Assembly: GCF_002217355.1 (NCBI RefSeq)
Contig: NZ_MUHA01000006.1
Coordinates: forward strand, 152,819-216,818
DNA from: Flavobacterium oncorhynchi
Lineage (GTDB): Bacteria; Bacteroidota; Bacteroidia; Flavobacteriales; Flavobacteriaceae
Length of the DNA stretch: 64,000 nucleotides
Reading direction: 5' to 3'
Shown: positions 1 through 7,808 of the stretch, piece after piece
How the letters are laid out: every line of letters begins with the position of its first letter
How positions within the stretch are numbered: position 1 is the first letter of the stretch
Program-made: the position numbers and the translations under genes
The notes under the pieces: generated by a model
Database searches by the model: none
Told to the model about the DNA's origin: nothing
Seen by the model: only the letters and a program-made list of their open reading frames with translations

Positions 1-74
1 AGCCGAAATGCTTCGTGTGAGTGACCGCCAGCCGCAAGTTTTAAAAAATTTTGCGCAATTTCTTTCCTAGTCAT
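1..74 (-). CDS. N-terminal fragment of a probable NTF2/SnoaL-like protein (cut by window edge)
   Basis: The reading frame starts at an ATG at 74 and runs off the left edge, so only 24 codons are visible. They read as an amphipathic helix ending in AAGGHSHEAFR. This resembles the first helix of the SnoaL-like, NTF2-fold proteins (small cone-shaped alpha+beta proteins, often annotated as ester cyclase or nuclear transport factor 2 family). It follows three co-directional small genes, 79 bases after the ArsR-like gene, and may be the last gene of that operon. The family assignment is tentative because so little is visible. Confidence 0.45.
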   Translation of the reverse strand, partial: MTRKEIAQNFLKLAAGGHSHEAFR

Positions 75-153
75 GATATTGTGATTAACAGCTAACTAAG
101 TTATGAAATTTAGAAGGATTTAAAGAAAATAGAAACGGAATTTAGAGAGTGTA

Positions 154-369
154 CTATAATTTTTCAGGTTTTATCTGGCTGAGGTCGATGTCTAGTTTTG
201 TAAATTCGGTTAAGCCCAAATCTGTAATATAGAAATGTTTATCAGCTGGATTCTTTTTTGCAATCCAGCCTTTTTCTGCAAAAGTTACGGCAAGCAGCTG
301 ACCAAGTTTTCCGCCAATATGTTCGTAGCACATTTTGGCGGGTTTTGTTTGAGTTGATTTCTCATCCAT
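154..369 (-). CDS. Small winged-helix protein resembling the C-terminal half of ArsR-family regulators
   Basis: A 71-residue protein. After a short charged N-terminus it contains CYEHIGGKLG, a segment ending ERGW-like in AEKGWI, and a final FYITDLGLTEFTKL. In many two-part ArsR regulators the C-terminal half has the pattern C-Y-D-H-L-A-G-x-L-G followed by a short beta hairpin and a terminal helix, and this protein matches that half alone. The usual N-terminal helix-turn-helix is missing. A longer upstream start in the same frame would overlap the membrane-protein gene by about 100 bases, so I chose the ATG at 369, only 11 bases after the upstream gene. It sits in a run with an SRPBCC protein, a pairing common for ArsR regulators. 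It may be a ligand- or partner-binding remnant; DNA binding is not supported. Confidence 0.6.
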   Translation of the reverse strand: MDEKSTQTKPAKMCYEHIGGKLGQLLAVTFAEKGWIAKKNPADKHFYITDLGLTEFTKLDIDLSQIKPEKL

Positions 370-380
370 TTTTTTCAAAT

Positions 381-794
381 TTAGGATTTCTTTGCAACTA
401 ACTTTAATGCCAAATAGGTCATTGGGATATAAGCAAAAACTAAATCGACAATTGTAAACCATATTGGAGACGGTAAAGAACAAACGCTTACAATTCCTCC
501 TAATAAAAAGAAACCTCCTATAACTAAGGCTAGTTTTGTTTTATGATTCGCAGCGATTAAGGCTGTTGTTAATGCACCGGCAAACGTTCCGAGAGCGTGC
601 GCCAGGAAAGGAAATAGAAAATGTTTGGGTTCAAATAAATGCATGGTGGCTTGCAAACCTTCCATTGTTGTATTGTCTGCTCCATTTGGAGGCGGAATTA
701 TGGAACCGCTGACTAAAATAATACTCATATTAACAACACTTCCAACAAAAAGGCCGGCAATAACGGCAAGTATATTTCTTAAGATAGGATTCAT
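381..794 (-). CDS. Small four-helix membrane protein of unknown function
   Basis: The 137-residue product has four hydrophobic segments: about residues 5-32, 62-82, 86-104 and 110-132. The first is followed by a Pro/Asn-rich loop (SIIPPPNGADNTT), and a conserved-looking HFLFPFLAHALGT stretch opens the second helix. I recognise it only as an uncharacterised inner-membrane protein type seen in Flavobacteria. It lies 33 bases downstream of the SRPBCC gene and 11 bases upstream of the ArsR-like gene, so the four small genes at this end are probably one transcript. No catalytic residues stand out. Its neighbours suggest an accessory stress or small-molecule response role, but that is inference. 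Confidence 0.65.
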   Translation of the reverse strand: MNPILRNILAVIAGLFVGSVVNMSIILVSGSIIPPPNGADNTTMEGLQATMHLFEPKHFLFPFLAHALGTFAGALTTALIAANHKTKLALVIGGFFLLGGIVSVCSLPSPIWFTIVDLVFAYIPMTYLALKLVAKKS

Positions 795-827
795 AGATTC
801 TGGTTTTGTATCACGAATTTATGAAAT

Positions 828-1313
828 TTATTTAGATGATAGTTTCTTTTCGTTTTCGGTTTGTGGTTTTCCAGCTGCATTGGGTTCGCCTTTGCCTGTT
901 ATGATTAACTTTTTTAAGCTGTTTTGTATATAATTTGTCCAAGCATCTTGGCAGATTTCAAAACATTCGTATTCTGGAACTAAACCAAAATGGGTAAAAC
1001 GGAGTTCTGTTTTTCCATTTTTTTCTGAAATTTCAAAAGTAGGTTTTGTGTTTGTCCATTCCGTTTTATCTTCTGTGAATTTAAAGTAGTTTTTCTCAAT
1101 CAGCCAAACTATTTTTTGATTTGGAATAACTTCAATTAATTTTACTTTGCAGCGATGAATATCTTCAAAATGATAATCAAATTCATCATTTAATTGTGCT
1201 GTGTTTCCTTCAATTTCCTGCGACCACCAATTGCGAACGTTGGTAACGGCATTAAAAACTTCTTCTGGAGATTGATCGACTGCTATTGTTGTGGTAAAAT
1301 CTGCTGCACTCAT
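828..1313 (-). CDS. SRPBCC (AHSA1/START-like) domain protein
   Basis: A 161-residue cytosolic protein with the helix-grip fold of the AHSA1 group: an opening beta strand (FTTTIAVDQSPEEVF), the motif VFNAVTNVRNWWSQEI, then strands ending in KPTFEISEKNGKTELRFTHFG, and a C-terminal helix with W-x-x-Y-I-Q-N-S-L-K-K-L-I that closes the cavity. Members bind hydrophobic ligands, and many are encoded next to ArsR-type regulators. Here an ArsR-like half protein follows two genes downstream. A -7 promoter box (TAACTTTG) lies at 1342-1349, 29 bases before the start, so this is probably the first gene of the four-gene unit. The ligand is unknown. Confidence 0.8.
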   Translation of the reverse strand: MSAADFTTTIAVDQSPEEVFNAVTNVRNWWSQEIEGNTAQLNDEFDYHFEDIHRCKVKLIEVIPNQKIVWLIEKNYFKFTEDKTEWTNTKPTFEISEKNGKTELRFTHFGLVPEYECFEICQDAWTNYIQNSLKKLIITGKGEPNAAGKPQTENEKKLSSK

Positions 1314-1341
1314 AATTATTAATTTTTAAAAAGTTGAACAT

Positions 1342-1349
1342 CAAAGTTA
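1342..1349 (-). promoter_or_regulatory. -7 promoter box upstream of the SRPBCC gene
   Basis: On the minus strand this reads TAACTTTG, an exact match to the Bacteroidota -7 consensus TAnnTTTG and identical to the -7 box of the two sulfur-operon promoters. No TTTG at the expected 19-21 base spacing was found upstream, so it rests on the -7 element and its position alone. Confidence 0.4.
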
Positions 1350-1439
1350 TTGTTTAAAAATCAATATGTTAGGGTGTTTAAAAGACATTTTTAAGGGGTG
1401 TTTCAGACAGAGAGGATCTCGATTTTAGATTTTGGTGTT

Positions 1440-1925
1440 TTAGATTTTTGAAAGTATTTCTGTTTGCTTTTTTCTAATCAGCCCAATTAATAAGTTGATA
1501 ATGTATATGGGTATTCCAATAAAAGTAATTACTAATAATTCCAGAACTAAAGTCGAGTTTATTAATTGATAATCACTCAAGAATGTAGGGAATTCAGATT
1601 TTTGCAGAAAGATCATACTATAAATTAAAGCAAGCCAGTAAATTACAAAACTCCCAATAAAAATTAGGGAATGAAGTATAGTTAAAGATTTTACAAGCTG
1701 TTTTTTAAATACTTTTTGAACAAGCCAATAGCCAAATCCCATTGTAAAGTAGCAAATAAATAAAAAGATAGTACTGTCAAAATTACGTACTACGTAATAA
1801 GTATCGTGAATATTGATATCTAGATTAGCCGTTGGATCATCGTTATTCTGAATGAATCCGATAATTAAAATGAGCAGTGCAACGATCCAAAATATATGAT
1901 AGACTTTTATTTTATTGAGATTCAT
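1440..1925 (-). CDS. Four-helix membrane protein with a cytochrome-oxidase-subunit-I-like motif but no haem histidines
   Basis: A 161-residue protein with four hydrophobic segments (about 11-26, 51-72, 84-106, 126-150). After the first helix comes DINIHDTYYVVRNF, followed by a helix with FTMGFGYW. In haem-copper oxidase subunit I the corresponding stretch is HDTYYVVAHFH, followed by a helix of the same character. The His-Asp pair that binds magnesium in oxidases is kept, while the two haem-ligand histidines are replaced (VRNFDS). The rest of subunit I is absent, so it cannot be an oxidase. It lies 23 bases downstream of a GNAT gene in the same direction. I know similar uncharacterised proteins from Flavobacteria; the function is unknown. 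Confidence 0.6.
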   Translation of the reverse strand: MNLNKIKVYHIFWIVALLILIIGFIQNNDDPTANLDINIHDTYYVVRNFDSTIFLFICYFTMGFGYWLVQKVFKKQLVKSLTILHSLIFIGSFVIYWLALIYSMIFLQKSEFPTFLSDYQLINSTLVLELLVITFIGIPIYIINLLIGLIRKKQTEILSKI

Positions 1926-1948
1926 GGTTCTTGGTTGATAGTTTTTTG

Positions 1949-2389
1949 CTAATATTTTGTTGTTAATGATTTATTTAACTCAAATAAAATATAAGTTCCG
2001 TTTTCAGATTGTCCCTTTCTTTTTTCGATGAAGCCTTTTCTTTTATAAAAGTCAACGGCTTTTAGATTATTTTCTAAACACTTTAAAGCGAGCGGGAAAT
2101 TGGTTTTGGAAACTGCGGCTTCTAATAGTTTAGTGGCGATACCTTTATTTTGATATTTATGGTGAATGTATAAATGATGCACAAAATTAGTAGGTGTCCA
2201 GATTGAAATAAAACCAATGGGAATATCTTCCTGCAGAGCCGTTAAAATTAATTCGCCTTGTGTATATTTTTCGAAATCGTCTAATTGAAAATCCGATGTG
2301 TTAAGCCATGTGAACGTTAGTTTTCTTTCTTCTAAAAATAGAATTTTTAATGCTTTATAATCTTTATTTCGAGCTTCTATTATTTTCAT
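1949..2389 (-). CDS. GNAT-family N-acetyltransferase
   Basis: A 146-residue protein with the GNAT fold. The acetyl-CoA binding motif A is seen as HHLYIHHKYQNKGIATKLL (about residues 70-88), matching the Q/R-x-x-G-x-G/A pattern as QNKGIA. It is followed by the usual LKCLENNLKAVDFYKRKGF segment (motif B), in which a Tyr acts as general acid in many members. Length is typical for a single-domain acetyltransferase. It begins 20 bases after the DUF4919 gene and is followed 23 bases later by the COX1-like membrane protein, so the three may be co-transcribed. The acceptor substrate cannot be inferred. Confidence 0.85.
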   Translation of the reverse strand: MKIIEARNKDYKALKILFLEERKLTFTWLNTSDFQLDDFEKYTQGELILTALQEDIPIGFISIWTPTNFVHHLYIHHKYQNKGIATKLLEAAVSKTNFPLALKCLENNLKAVDFYKRKGFIEKRKGQSENGTYILFELNKSLTTKY

Positions 2390-2409
2390 TCAATTATAAA
2401 ATTATGCTT

Positions 2410-3111
2410 TTACCTCAAAACTTTAGATTCATTTTCGAGCATTTTTTCGATATTAAAATAGATGCCGTCAACTTGATATTTGCCTTTCTCGAAGCTTAAA
2501 TAATCACAATGATCTACTAAAGATTGTGATTTACTTTCTAGTTCGAAAACATTAAGCAGTACATATTCATGCTCAACAAGAAGAACATGAAATCCTGTCT
2601 CACATTGTTTTCCGTCGCCCGAAGATAAAATAGCATTCATAATATTGTGAAATTTAAAAGAAGCGATTTTTGAATTTACTTCATCGCCTTTTAAGTGATA
2701 AGTATAAGCTAGAAGATTGAGCTGTCTGAGATCAAATGGAAATTCGCTTAAACTATTGTTGATTAGTTTGATAATTTCATCGTAATCTTTGTTTTCCAGT
2801 TTTTCTTTACCATAAATTTCATTTAGTTTTTTTTCATTTGGCGATTTCCAAAAAGCATTGTATTTGGGCTGAAAAACGTAACCAAAATACAAATGGTTGA
2901 AATCGTCGTGTGTTAGTAAAGTATCGTTTTTTACTAATCGCTCTATTAATTGAGGATAATAAAATGTTGATTTTTTATCTTGAATTTCTTTTTCAATTGT
3001 CTTGTAATCTGGAATTTTGAAACCTTGATCTTGAGCAGCAGCTTTTGTTCCTAATACTAAAACGGCAAATAAAATTAATTTTTTTATCATGATTTGAGAT
3101 TTAGATTTCAT
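2410..3111 (-). CDS. Secreted DUF4919-family protein
   Basis: A 233-residue protein beginning with a signal peptide (IKKLILFAVLVLGTKAAAQ) and therefore exported. The mature part is helical and contains DYDEIIKLINNSLSEFPFDLRQLNLLAYTY-type repeats-like helices (residues about 105-140), which look like a tetratricopeptide-type helix pair, and a C-terminal LSFEKGKYQVDGIYFNI segment. This matches the DUF4919 family known from Bacteroidota, which has no assigned function. An alternative ATG at 3090 would begin directly at the signal peptide; I kept 3111 because the bases before it are A-rich, as is usual for strong starts in this group. It leads a possible three-gene unit with GNAT and the COX1-like gene. 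Confidence 0.7.
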   Translation of the reverse strand: MKSKSQIMIKKLILFAVLVLGTKAAAQDQGFKIPDYKTIEKEIQDKKSTFYYPQLIERLVKNDTLLTHDDFNHLYFGYVFQPKYNAFWKSPNEKKLNEIYGKEKLENKDYDEIIKLINNSLSEFPFDLRQLNLLAYTYHLKGDEVNSKIASFKFHNIMNAILSSGDGKQCETGFHVLLVEHEYVLLNVFELESKSQSLVDHCDYLSFEKGKYQVDGIYFNIEKMLENESKVLR

Positions 3112-3258
3112 TATTTAATTTGATCTTTTCAAGGTTGAGTATAGATTGCGTGTTTTGGTTTTTTATTTCAATGCTTTTTATAAAAATAAATAGATTTGGA
3201 AGGCAATTCTTAAAAATCAAATAAAAGAAAAAAACGGTAGATAAGCCGAATATATCCT

Positions 3259-3293
3259 AAAAAAATCTGATCTGTTTACACGGATCAGATTTT
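3259..3293 (-). terminator. Rho-independent terminator after the DUF1254 gene
   Basis: A perfect 11-base-pair stem (3262-3272 with 3283-3293, AAAATCTGATC) with a 10-base loop. On the minus strand it ends in seven consecutive U residues (A-run 3259-3265). It lies 25 bases after the stop of the minus-strand gene at 3318. Confidence 0.85.
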
Positions 3294-3317
3294 GACCTTA
3301 GAATATTTTAGTTTTCG

Positions 3318-4766
3318 TTATTTAACTTTTTCTAAATCAGTTAATTTCCAGCTTTGATCACCTAAGGCAGGTGTTGGGCCGTAAAAACGTGCTAATATTT
3401 CGAACTTGCCTTTAGGATCTGTTGGCACCCAATTTGATTCACCGCTTGCAGGCGGAGCTGGACCAAAGTATAAATCGACAGAACCGTCACTATTCGTTTT
3501 TAATCCTGGACTTTGCGACGAACGTCCTGCACGTTTTTGGTTTCGAATAAAGGTGTGCGTGTCTCTATTATAAACTGTCATTGACCAGTATTGTTTTACA
3601 GGAACATTGGCAGGAACATTTACTTTGTAAGTGCTATTGCCATCAAGTGGATTGCCATCTTTGTCTACAATCTGCATTAAGTAAAATTGTGATTCACCAA
3701 GATGTTTAGCGCTAAAAAAAGCGATCATGTAACAAACGGCTCTATTGTCGATAGGATAAATTTCTGAGATTGAGTATTGGCTTTTTACGCTTTTAATATT
3801 GTCTTCATCTGCAGGAAAAAACCAATGTGTGTCTTTGTAAAAAGGAGGCGTTATTTCGTAATTATATAAAAGCCATTCTTTAGCTGTTTTTACGGCTTGT
3901 GTTAGAATTTCTTTAGTGCGGGCGTCAGGAGCAAAAGATTTCCCTCTTTGAATACCTAATGTTTTTAAAGGATCAATCATTACACGATCTCTTGTAAGCC
4001 AAGGTTCTGTTTGTACAATTGAATTTAATGTTTCATAAAAAGTATGGTCATACCGAATGTTTGAGTCGTACACATTATTACTCGCATCGATAAAAACAGT
4101 TGTTGGATTTTTTGAAGCTTCGCTGAGCGGATAAACTTTAATGCGTTTGGAGTAAGCTACTGCCGCAGCAACATCGGCAGCACTGCCGCTTTTTAATACA
4201 GAGCGCAAAAGGGCATAGCCTCTGTAAGTATCAGATTGCAAAGGGATATAACCTGCTGGTATTTTGCTTTTATCATAACCAGGAGGTAAAAATAGATATT
4301 TTCCGCCCTTTCCTTTATCAACTCCTCCGGGACCAACATCTTCAATTGCATTTTGCCAGTAGGTCATTACGCTGCCATTAAAAACGCCATTGTCTGCTGG
4401 TGGAATTTCTAATACAACAGGACCTACTTTTTCTGTATTGAAAAAAGGCATTAAATAAATTACATCAGGATTTGGGGTAAGAGTTTGATTTTTCCAATCT
4501 AACAGTTTTGGCCAAATAGCAACTTGATTGTAATTACCGTTTATCTTTGCAAGAGCATCGTACATCAATTGAAAATTAACTGCCGGCATTCCCCATACTG
4601 CAGCTTCAACTGCGCGTTGATACAAAATTTGTTCTTTAATATTTGCAGGTTTAAATTCAGTTCCAGCTGTATTTGAATTGTCGCTTTTATCTGCATTATT
4701 GGTTTGATTATTATTGCAGGCTGTCAGGAGAAATACTGACAAAAAAGAAAGAAGGATTTTTTTCAT
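3318..4766 (-). CDS. DUF1254/DUF1214 lipoprotein
   Basis: A 482-residue exported lipoprotein: the N-terminus ends in a lipobox LLTAC (Cys at about 17), followed by an Asn-rich linker. The DUF1254 domain (about 45-190) shows RAVEAAVWGMPAVNFQ and TPNPDVIYLMPFFN. The DUF1214 domain (about 330-470) shows YWSMTVYNRDTHTFIRNQ and a closing W-V-P-T-D-P-K-G-K-F-E-I-L-A-R-F-Y-G-P. The order DUF1254 then DUF1214 is the usual one for this family, which occurs widely in Proteobacteria and Bacteroidota and has no firmly established enzymatic role. It stands alone, with a strong terminator behind it and 550 bases of largely empty DNA before the next gene. Confidence 0.85.
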   Translation of the reverse strand: MKKILLSFLSVFLLTACNNNQTNNADKSDNSNTAGTEFKPANIKEQILYQRAVEAAVWGMPAVNFQLMYDALAKINGNYNQVAIWPKLLDWKNQTLTPNPDVIYLMPFFNTEKVGPVVLEIPPADNGVFNGSVMTYWQNAIEDVGPGGVDKGKGGKYLFLPPGYDKSKIPAGYIPLQSDTYRGYALLRSVLKSGSAADVAAAVAYSKRIKVYPLSEASKNPTTVFIDASNNVYDSNIRYDHTFYETLNSIVQTEPWLTRDRVMIDPLKTLGIQRGKSFAPDARTKEILTQAVKTAKEWLLYNYEITPPFYKDTHWFFPADEDNIKSVKSQYSISEIYPIDNRAVCYMIAFFSAKHLGESQFYLMQIVDKDGNPLDGNSTYKVNVPANVPVKQYWSMTVYNRDTHTFIRNQKRAGRSSQSPGLKTNSDGSVDLYFGPAPPASGESNWVPTDPKGKFEILARFYGPTPALGDQSWKLTDLEKVK

Positions 4767-5103
4767 AACATTAATTTATTTAGTGGATATAAATTTTATT
4801 ATTTTAATTTTTCAACATCCTGTAGATTATTCTTTGCCAAAACCGACTCTAAAAAAACTTAGAAGTTGAAAATAATCTTTCTGCTTAATATTTATAAGAA
4901 ATCTATATTTCTTATGAAAGGGTAATTTATTAATCTAATGAGCGCATTATTTGTTTCGAGGCTTTTTTGAATTAAATTTAGTGTTAAAATTATGAAAAAA
5001 AAGTATAGATAAGTGATTTTCTTAAATAATGATGCTAAAAATCAACTGTTTATGTTTGAGGGCTGCTGCTGAGTAGTGATTGTAAGCAGATCTAGTTTCT
5101 AAT
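4767..5103. other. Intergenic stretch without recognised genes
   Basis: About 340 AT-rich bases between the DUF1254 gene and the terminator of the ankyrin gene. I see no plausible reading frame, no exact TAnnTTTG box on the minus strand and no repeat family member. The promoter for the DUF1254 gene presumably lies here but is not recognisable. Confidence 0.6.
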
Positions 5104-5137
5104 AAAAAATCCGATTGGTTTATACCAATCGGATTTT
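5104..5137 (-). terminator. Rho-independent terminator after the DUF2314-ankyrin gene
   Basis: A perfect 14-base-pair stem (5106-5119 with 5124-5137, core ATCCGATTGGT) closed by a four-base loop. The minus-strand product ends in a U-run. It lies 13 bases after the stop at 5150. Confidence 0.85.
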
Positions 5138-5149
5138 AGATGTTTTTTA

Positions 5150-5896
5150 TTATAATAAAGGAATTAAATGTTCCCAGTTCAGTTGTTTTGCAAAATCAAG
5201 CGGGGTTTTGCCGTTGTTGGTTTTGGCTGTAGTATCTGCTCCAGATTTTAGCAAAACTTCAACTGAGGTTTTATTTCCTGCAATTGTTTCGAGATGAAGA
5301 AAAGTATAACCTAATTCATCCTTTGAGGTAAGTTCTTTGGGATTGTTTTTTAGAAAATCAACAAGACTGTCTTTCATGTTTTTGCTCATCGGATGTTCTA
5401 TAAGATTTTCGGGTTTTTCTTTTTGATCTGAAACAACTTGAATATCGTCGAAATCTCCAAATTCTAAGCCCCAAGCTTTGTCGTGTTCTTTTCTTTCTTC
5501 TTCATCCATTTCTGAACGCATTGCGTGTATCGTAAAGGCTCCGTAGGTTTTACCTTGAATAGCAAATAACCAATCGCTTATTTGATTGACTGGTATTTGT
5601 ACTTCGTCTCCGTTGTTTACATTAGTTAACTCATCAGGTTGATTTACTAAAACGCCATAAATAGTATCGCCGTCAAAATTGATATCGTTAATCCACATAT
5701 GTTCGACTAGAATTTCACCATCTATTTCCTGAGTAAAAGCCAATTTTACACAAGCAACATCAAGTCCGGGAACTATTCGACGGTATTCCCACGATAATTC
5801 TCTCCAGAAATATTTAAACGTTTCTTGTGCTTTTTTGTGTGCTTCGATCATTCTTGGATTTTCTCCGTCGGCAAAGAATATTGGTGTATTTTCCAT
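5150..5896 (-). CDS. DUF2314 domain fused to ankyrin repeats
   Basis: A 248-residue cytosolic protein. Residues about 10-125 carry the DUF2314 pattern, including KAQETFKYFWRELSWEYRR near the start and MWINDINFDGDTIYGVLVNQP in the middle, an acidic W-containing motif typical of the family. After an acidic linker, residues about 175-248 form two ankyrin-like repeats (LGYTFLHLETIAGNKTSVEVLLKSGAD-type and NNGKTPLDFAKQLNW). The family is uncharacterised; ankyrin repeats usually bind protein partners. Similar fused proteins occur in immunity-type and housekeeping contexts, but no toxin gene lies beside this one. It is monocistronic, with its own terminator downstream. Confidence 0.8.
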   Translation of the reverse strand: MENTPIFFADGENPRMIEAHKKAQETFKYFWRELSWEYRRIVPGLDVACVKLAFTQEIDGEILVEHMWINDINFDGDTIYGVLVNQPDELTNVNNGDEVQIPVNQISDWLFAIQGKTYGAFTIHAMRSEMDEEERKEHDKAWGLEFGDFDDIQVVSDQKEKPENLIEHPMSKNMKDSLVDFLKNNPKELTSKDELGYTFLHLETIAGNKTSVEVLLKSGADTTAKTNNGKTPLDFAKQLNWEHLIPLL

Positions 5897-5983
5897 TCTG
5901 TATTATTTTAATTTTAATTGCAGGCTGTATTTATATTTTAACTCCAAGATAAAAAAAATCTTATAAACGGCTTAAATTTTAAC

Positions 5984-6021
5984 AATAAAAAAATCCGATT
6001 TGCTTTCACAAACCGGACTTT
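5984..6021 (-). terminator. Probable terminator after lpdA
   Basis: Imperfect stem (5991-6002 with 6009-6021) with one bulge and one G-U pair, core TCCG/CGGA, followed on the minus strand by a seven-base U-run. It lies 56 bases after the lpdA stop. Confidence 0.65.
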
Positions 6022-6076
6022 TTTAAATTGAAAATAATATGTAACCGAAGAGATGCAAATGCGTCTCTGGTTATTG

Positions 6077-7465
6077 TTACAAGTGAATTACTTCGCCGTA
6101 TGCATCAGCAACAGCTTCCATAACTGCCTCGCTCATTGTTGGGTGAGGGTGGATAGATTTAAGGATTTCATGACCTGTAGTTTCTAGTTTACGAGCTACA
6201 ACTGCCTCAGCAATCATATCAGTAACACCAGCACCAATCATGTGACATCCTAACCATTCTCCGTATTTAGCATCAAAGATTACTTTTACGAATCCGTCAG
6301 CAGCACCAGCAGCTTTTGCTTTTCCTGAAGCTGAGAATGGGAATTTACCAATTTTTAATTCGTAACCTTTTTCTTTTGCTTGTTTTTCGGTTAAACCTAC
6401 AGAAGCGATTTCTGGAGTTGCATAAGTACAACCAGGAACGTTTCCGTAATCGATTGGATCTACATGTAAACCTGCGATTTTTTCCACACAGTTAATTCCT
6501 TCAGCAGAAGCTACGTGAGCTAACGCCTGCCCAGGAGTAACGTCTCCAATCGCATAGTAACCAGGAATGTTAGTTGCGTTGTAAGCGTTTACTAAGATTT
6601 TATCTCTGTCAACAGCGATTCCAACTTCTTCTAAACCAATATTTTCGATGTTTGTTTTAATTCCAACTGCCGAAAGTACGATGTCAGCTTCAAGAATTTC
6701 TTCTCCTTTTGCTGTTTTTACAGTTGCTTTAACTCCATTTCCTGTAGTATCAATTTTTTCTACAGAAGAGTTAGTCATAATTTTTACACCTGCTTTTTTC
6801 ATAGAACGTTCCATTTGTTTAGAAACATCTTCGTCTTCAACAGGAACAATGTTTGGCATAAATTCTACGATCGTAACTTCAGTTCCCATAGAGTTATAGA
6901 AGTGAGCGAACTCAACTCCAATTGCTCCAGAACCTACGATAATCATAGATTTTGGCTGAGTTGGCAACGTCATTGCTTGACGGTATCCAATTACTTTTAC
7001 ACCATCTTGAGGTAAGTTTGGAAGCTCACGAGAACGAGCTCCAGTTGCGATGATAATATGATCAGCGCTGTATTCAGTAACTTTATTGTCTTTATCTGTA
7101 ACGTCAAGTTTTTTTCCTGGTTTTAGTTTTCCAAAACCTTCGATAACGTCAATTTTGTTTTTCTTCATTAAGAATTGAACTCCTTTGCTCATTCCTTCAG
7201 CAACACCACGGCTTCTTTGAACAACAGCAGGGAAATCTTTATCAAATTCAGAAACTTTCAATCCGTAATCAGAAGCGTGCTTTAAGTAATCAAAAACCTG
7301 AGCTGATTTCAATAATGCTTTAGTTGGGATACATCCCCAGTTTAAACATACACCACCAAGATTTTCTTTTTCAACTACAGCTACTTTAAAGCCTAATTGT
7401 GATGCTCTAATTGCTGTAACATATCCGCCAGGACCACTTCCTAAAACAATAACGTCGTATTTCAT
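6077..7465 (-). CDS. lpdA: Dihydrolipoyl dehydrogenase (E3)
   Basis: A 462-residue cytosolic flavoprotein that reoxidises dihydrolipoamide of the 2-oxoacid dehydrogenase complexes and the glycine cleavage system, passing electrons through FAD to NAD+. The N-terminal FAD motif is GSGPGG (9-14), the redox-active disulfide is C40-x4-C45 within GGVCLNWGCIPTK, the NAD-binding motif is GSGAIGVEFA in the middle, and the C-terminal dimerisation domain carries the catalytic HPHPTMSE. All key residues are present and the length is standard. No E1 or E2 gene is adjacent, so it is a stand-alone gene likely serving several complexes. A purine-rich AAAAGGAGG lies about 22 bases upstream on the opposite strand and is not a ribosome site for it. 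Confidence 0.97.
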   Translation of the reverse strand: MKYDVIVLGSGPGGYVTAIRASQLGFKVAVVEKENLGGVCLNWGCIPTKALLKSAQVFDYLKHASDYGLKVSEFDKDFPAVVQRSRGVAEGMSKGVQFLMKKNKIDVIEGFGKLKPGKKLDVTDKDNKVTEYSADHIIIATGARSRELPNLPQDGVKVIGYRQAMTLPTQPKSMIIVGSGAIGVEFAHFYNSMGTEVTIVEFMPNIVPVEDEDVSKQMERSMKKAGVKIMTNSSVEKIDTTGNGVKATVKTAKGEEILEADIVLSAVGIKTNIENIGLEEVGIAVDRDKILVNAYNATNIPGYYAIGDVTPGQALAHVASAEGINCVEKIAGLHVDPIDYGNVPGCTYATPEIASVGLTEKQAKEKGYELKIGKFPFSASGKAKAAGAADGFVKVIFDAKYGEWLGCHMIGAGVTDMIAEAVVARKLETTGHEILKSIHPHPTMSEAVMEAVADAYGEVIHL

Positions 7466-7627
7466 TTTTTTGGTTTTTAGTATTTATTATCGAAAAGGAG
7501 GTTTATAATTCCGAAACTCACTTGCCGATTTTTTCTTTTGTTATTTGTGATTGCGAATTTAAGGAATTATTTTAAAAAACGCTTGAAATTTTATTTTTAC
7601 CCCTGCTGATTTTGACCTTTTCACAGA

Positions 7628-7805
7628 AATTGAATGAATTGTGAATTGTAAATTGTGAATTATGAATTGAAAATTCAGATTTAGAAGTTTAAATCGAAAT
7701 TACACCCTTTACCAATAATAAGCAAAGTCGAAGTCCTTTCTTGTAGAAATGGGCTTCGACTTCGCTCAGAGTGACATCAGTGCTGAATTAATAATTTACA
7801 ATTTA
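7628..7805. repeat. Composite intergenic repeat with inverted AT-rich ends and a GACTTCGCTCAGAGTGACA core
   Basis: Between lpdA and the NUMOD4 gene lie 343 gene-free bases. From 7628 there are short tandem variants of GAATTGTGAATTGTAAATT; the reverse-complement type (AATAATTTACAATTTATAATT) appears at about 7788-7810, just reaching the stop codon of the next gene. Inside is a hairpin with arms AAGTCGAAGTCC (7725-7736) and GGGCTTCGACTT (7751-7762), followed by CGCTCAGAGTGACATCA. I recognise this core as a type of dispersed intergenic repeat frequent in Bacteroidota genomes; copy number cannot be checked here. Confidence 0.55.
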
Positions 7806-7808
7806 TAA

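Noticed and set aside
154..483. Longer 109-residue version of the ArsR-like gene
   Set aside because: It would overlap the upstream membrane-protein gene by about 100 bases and the extra residues do not look like protein; the ATG at 369 fits the operon.
5041..5100. Short GC-richer patch with GCTGCTGCTGAG as a possible leader peptide (Leu/Ala)
   Set aside because: No start codon with a sensible frame and no downstream gene in the matching direction.
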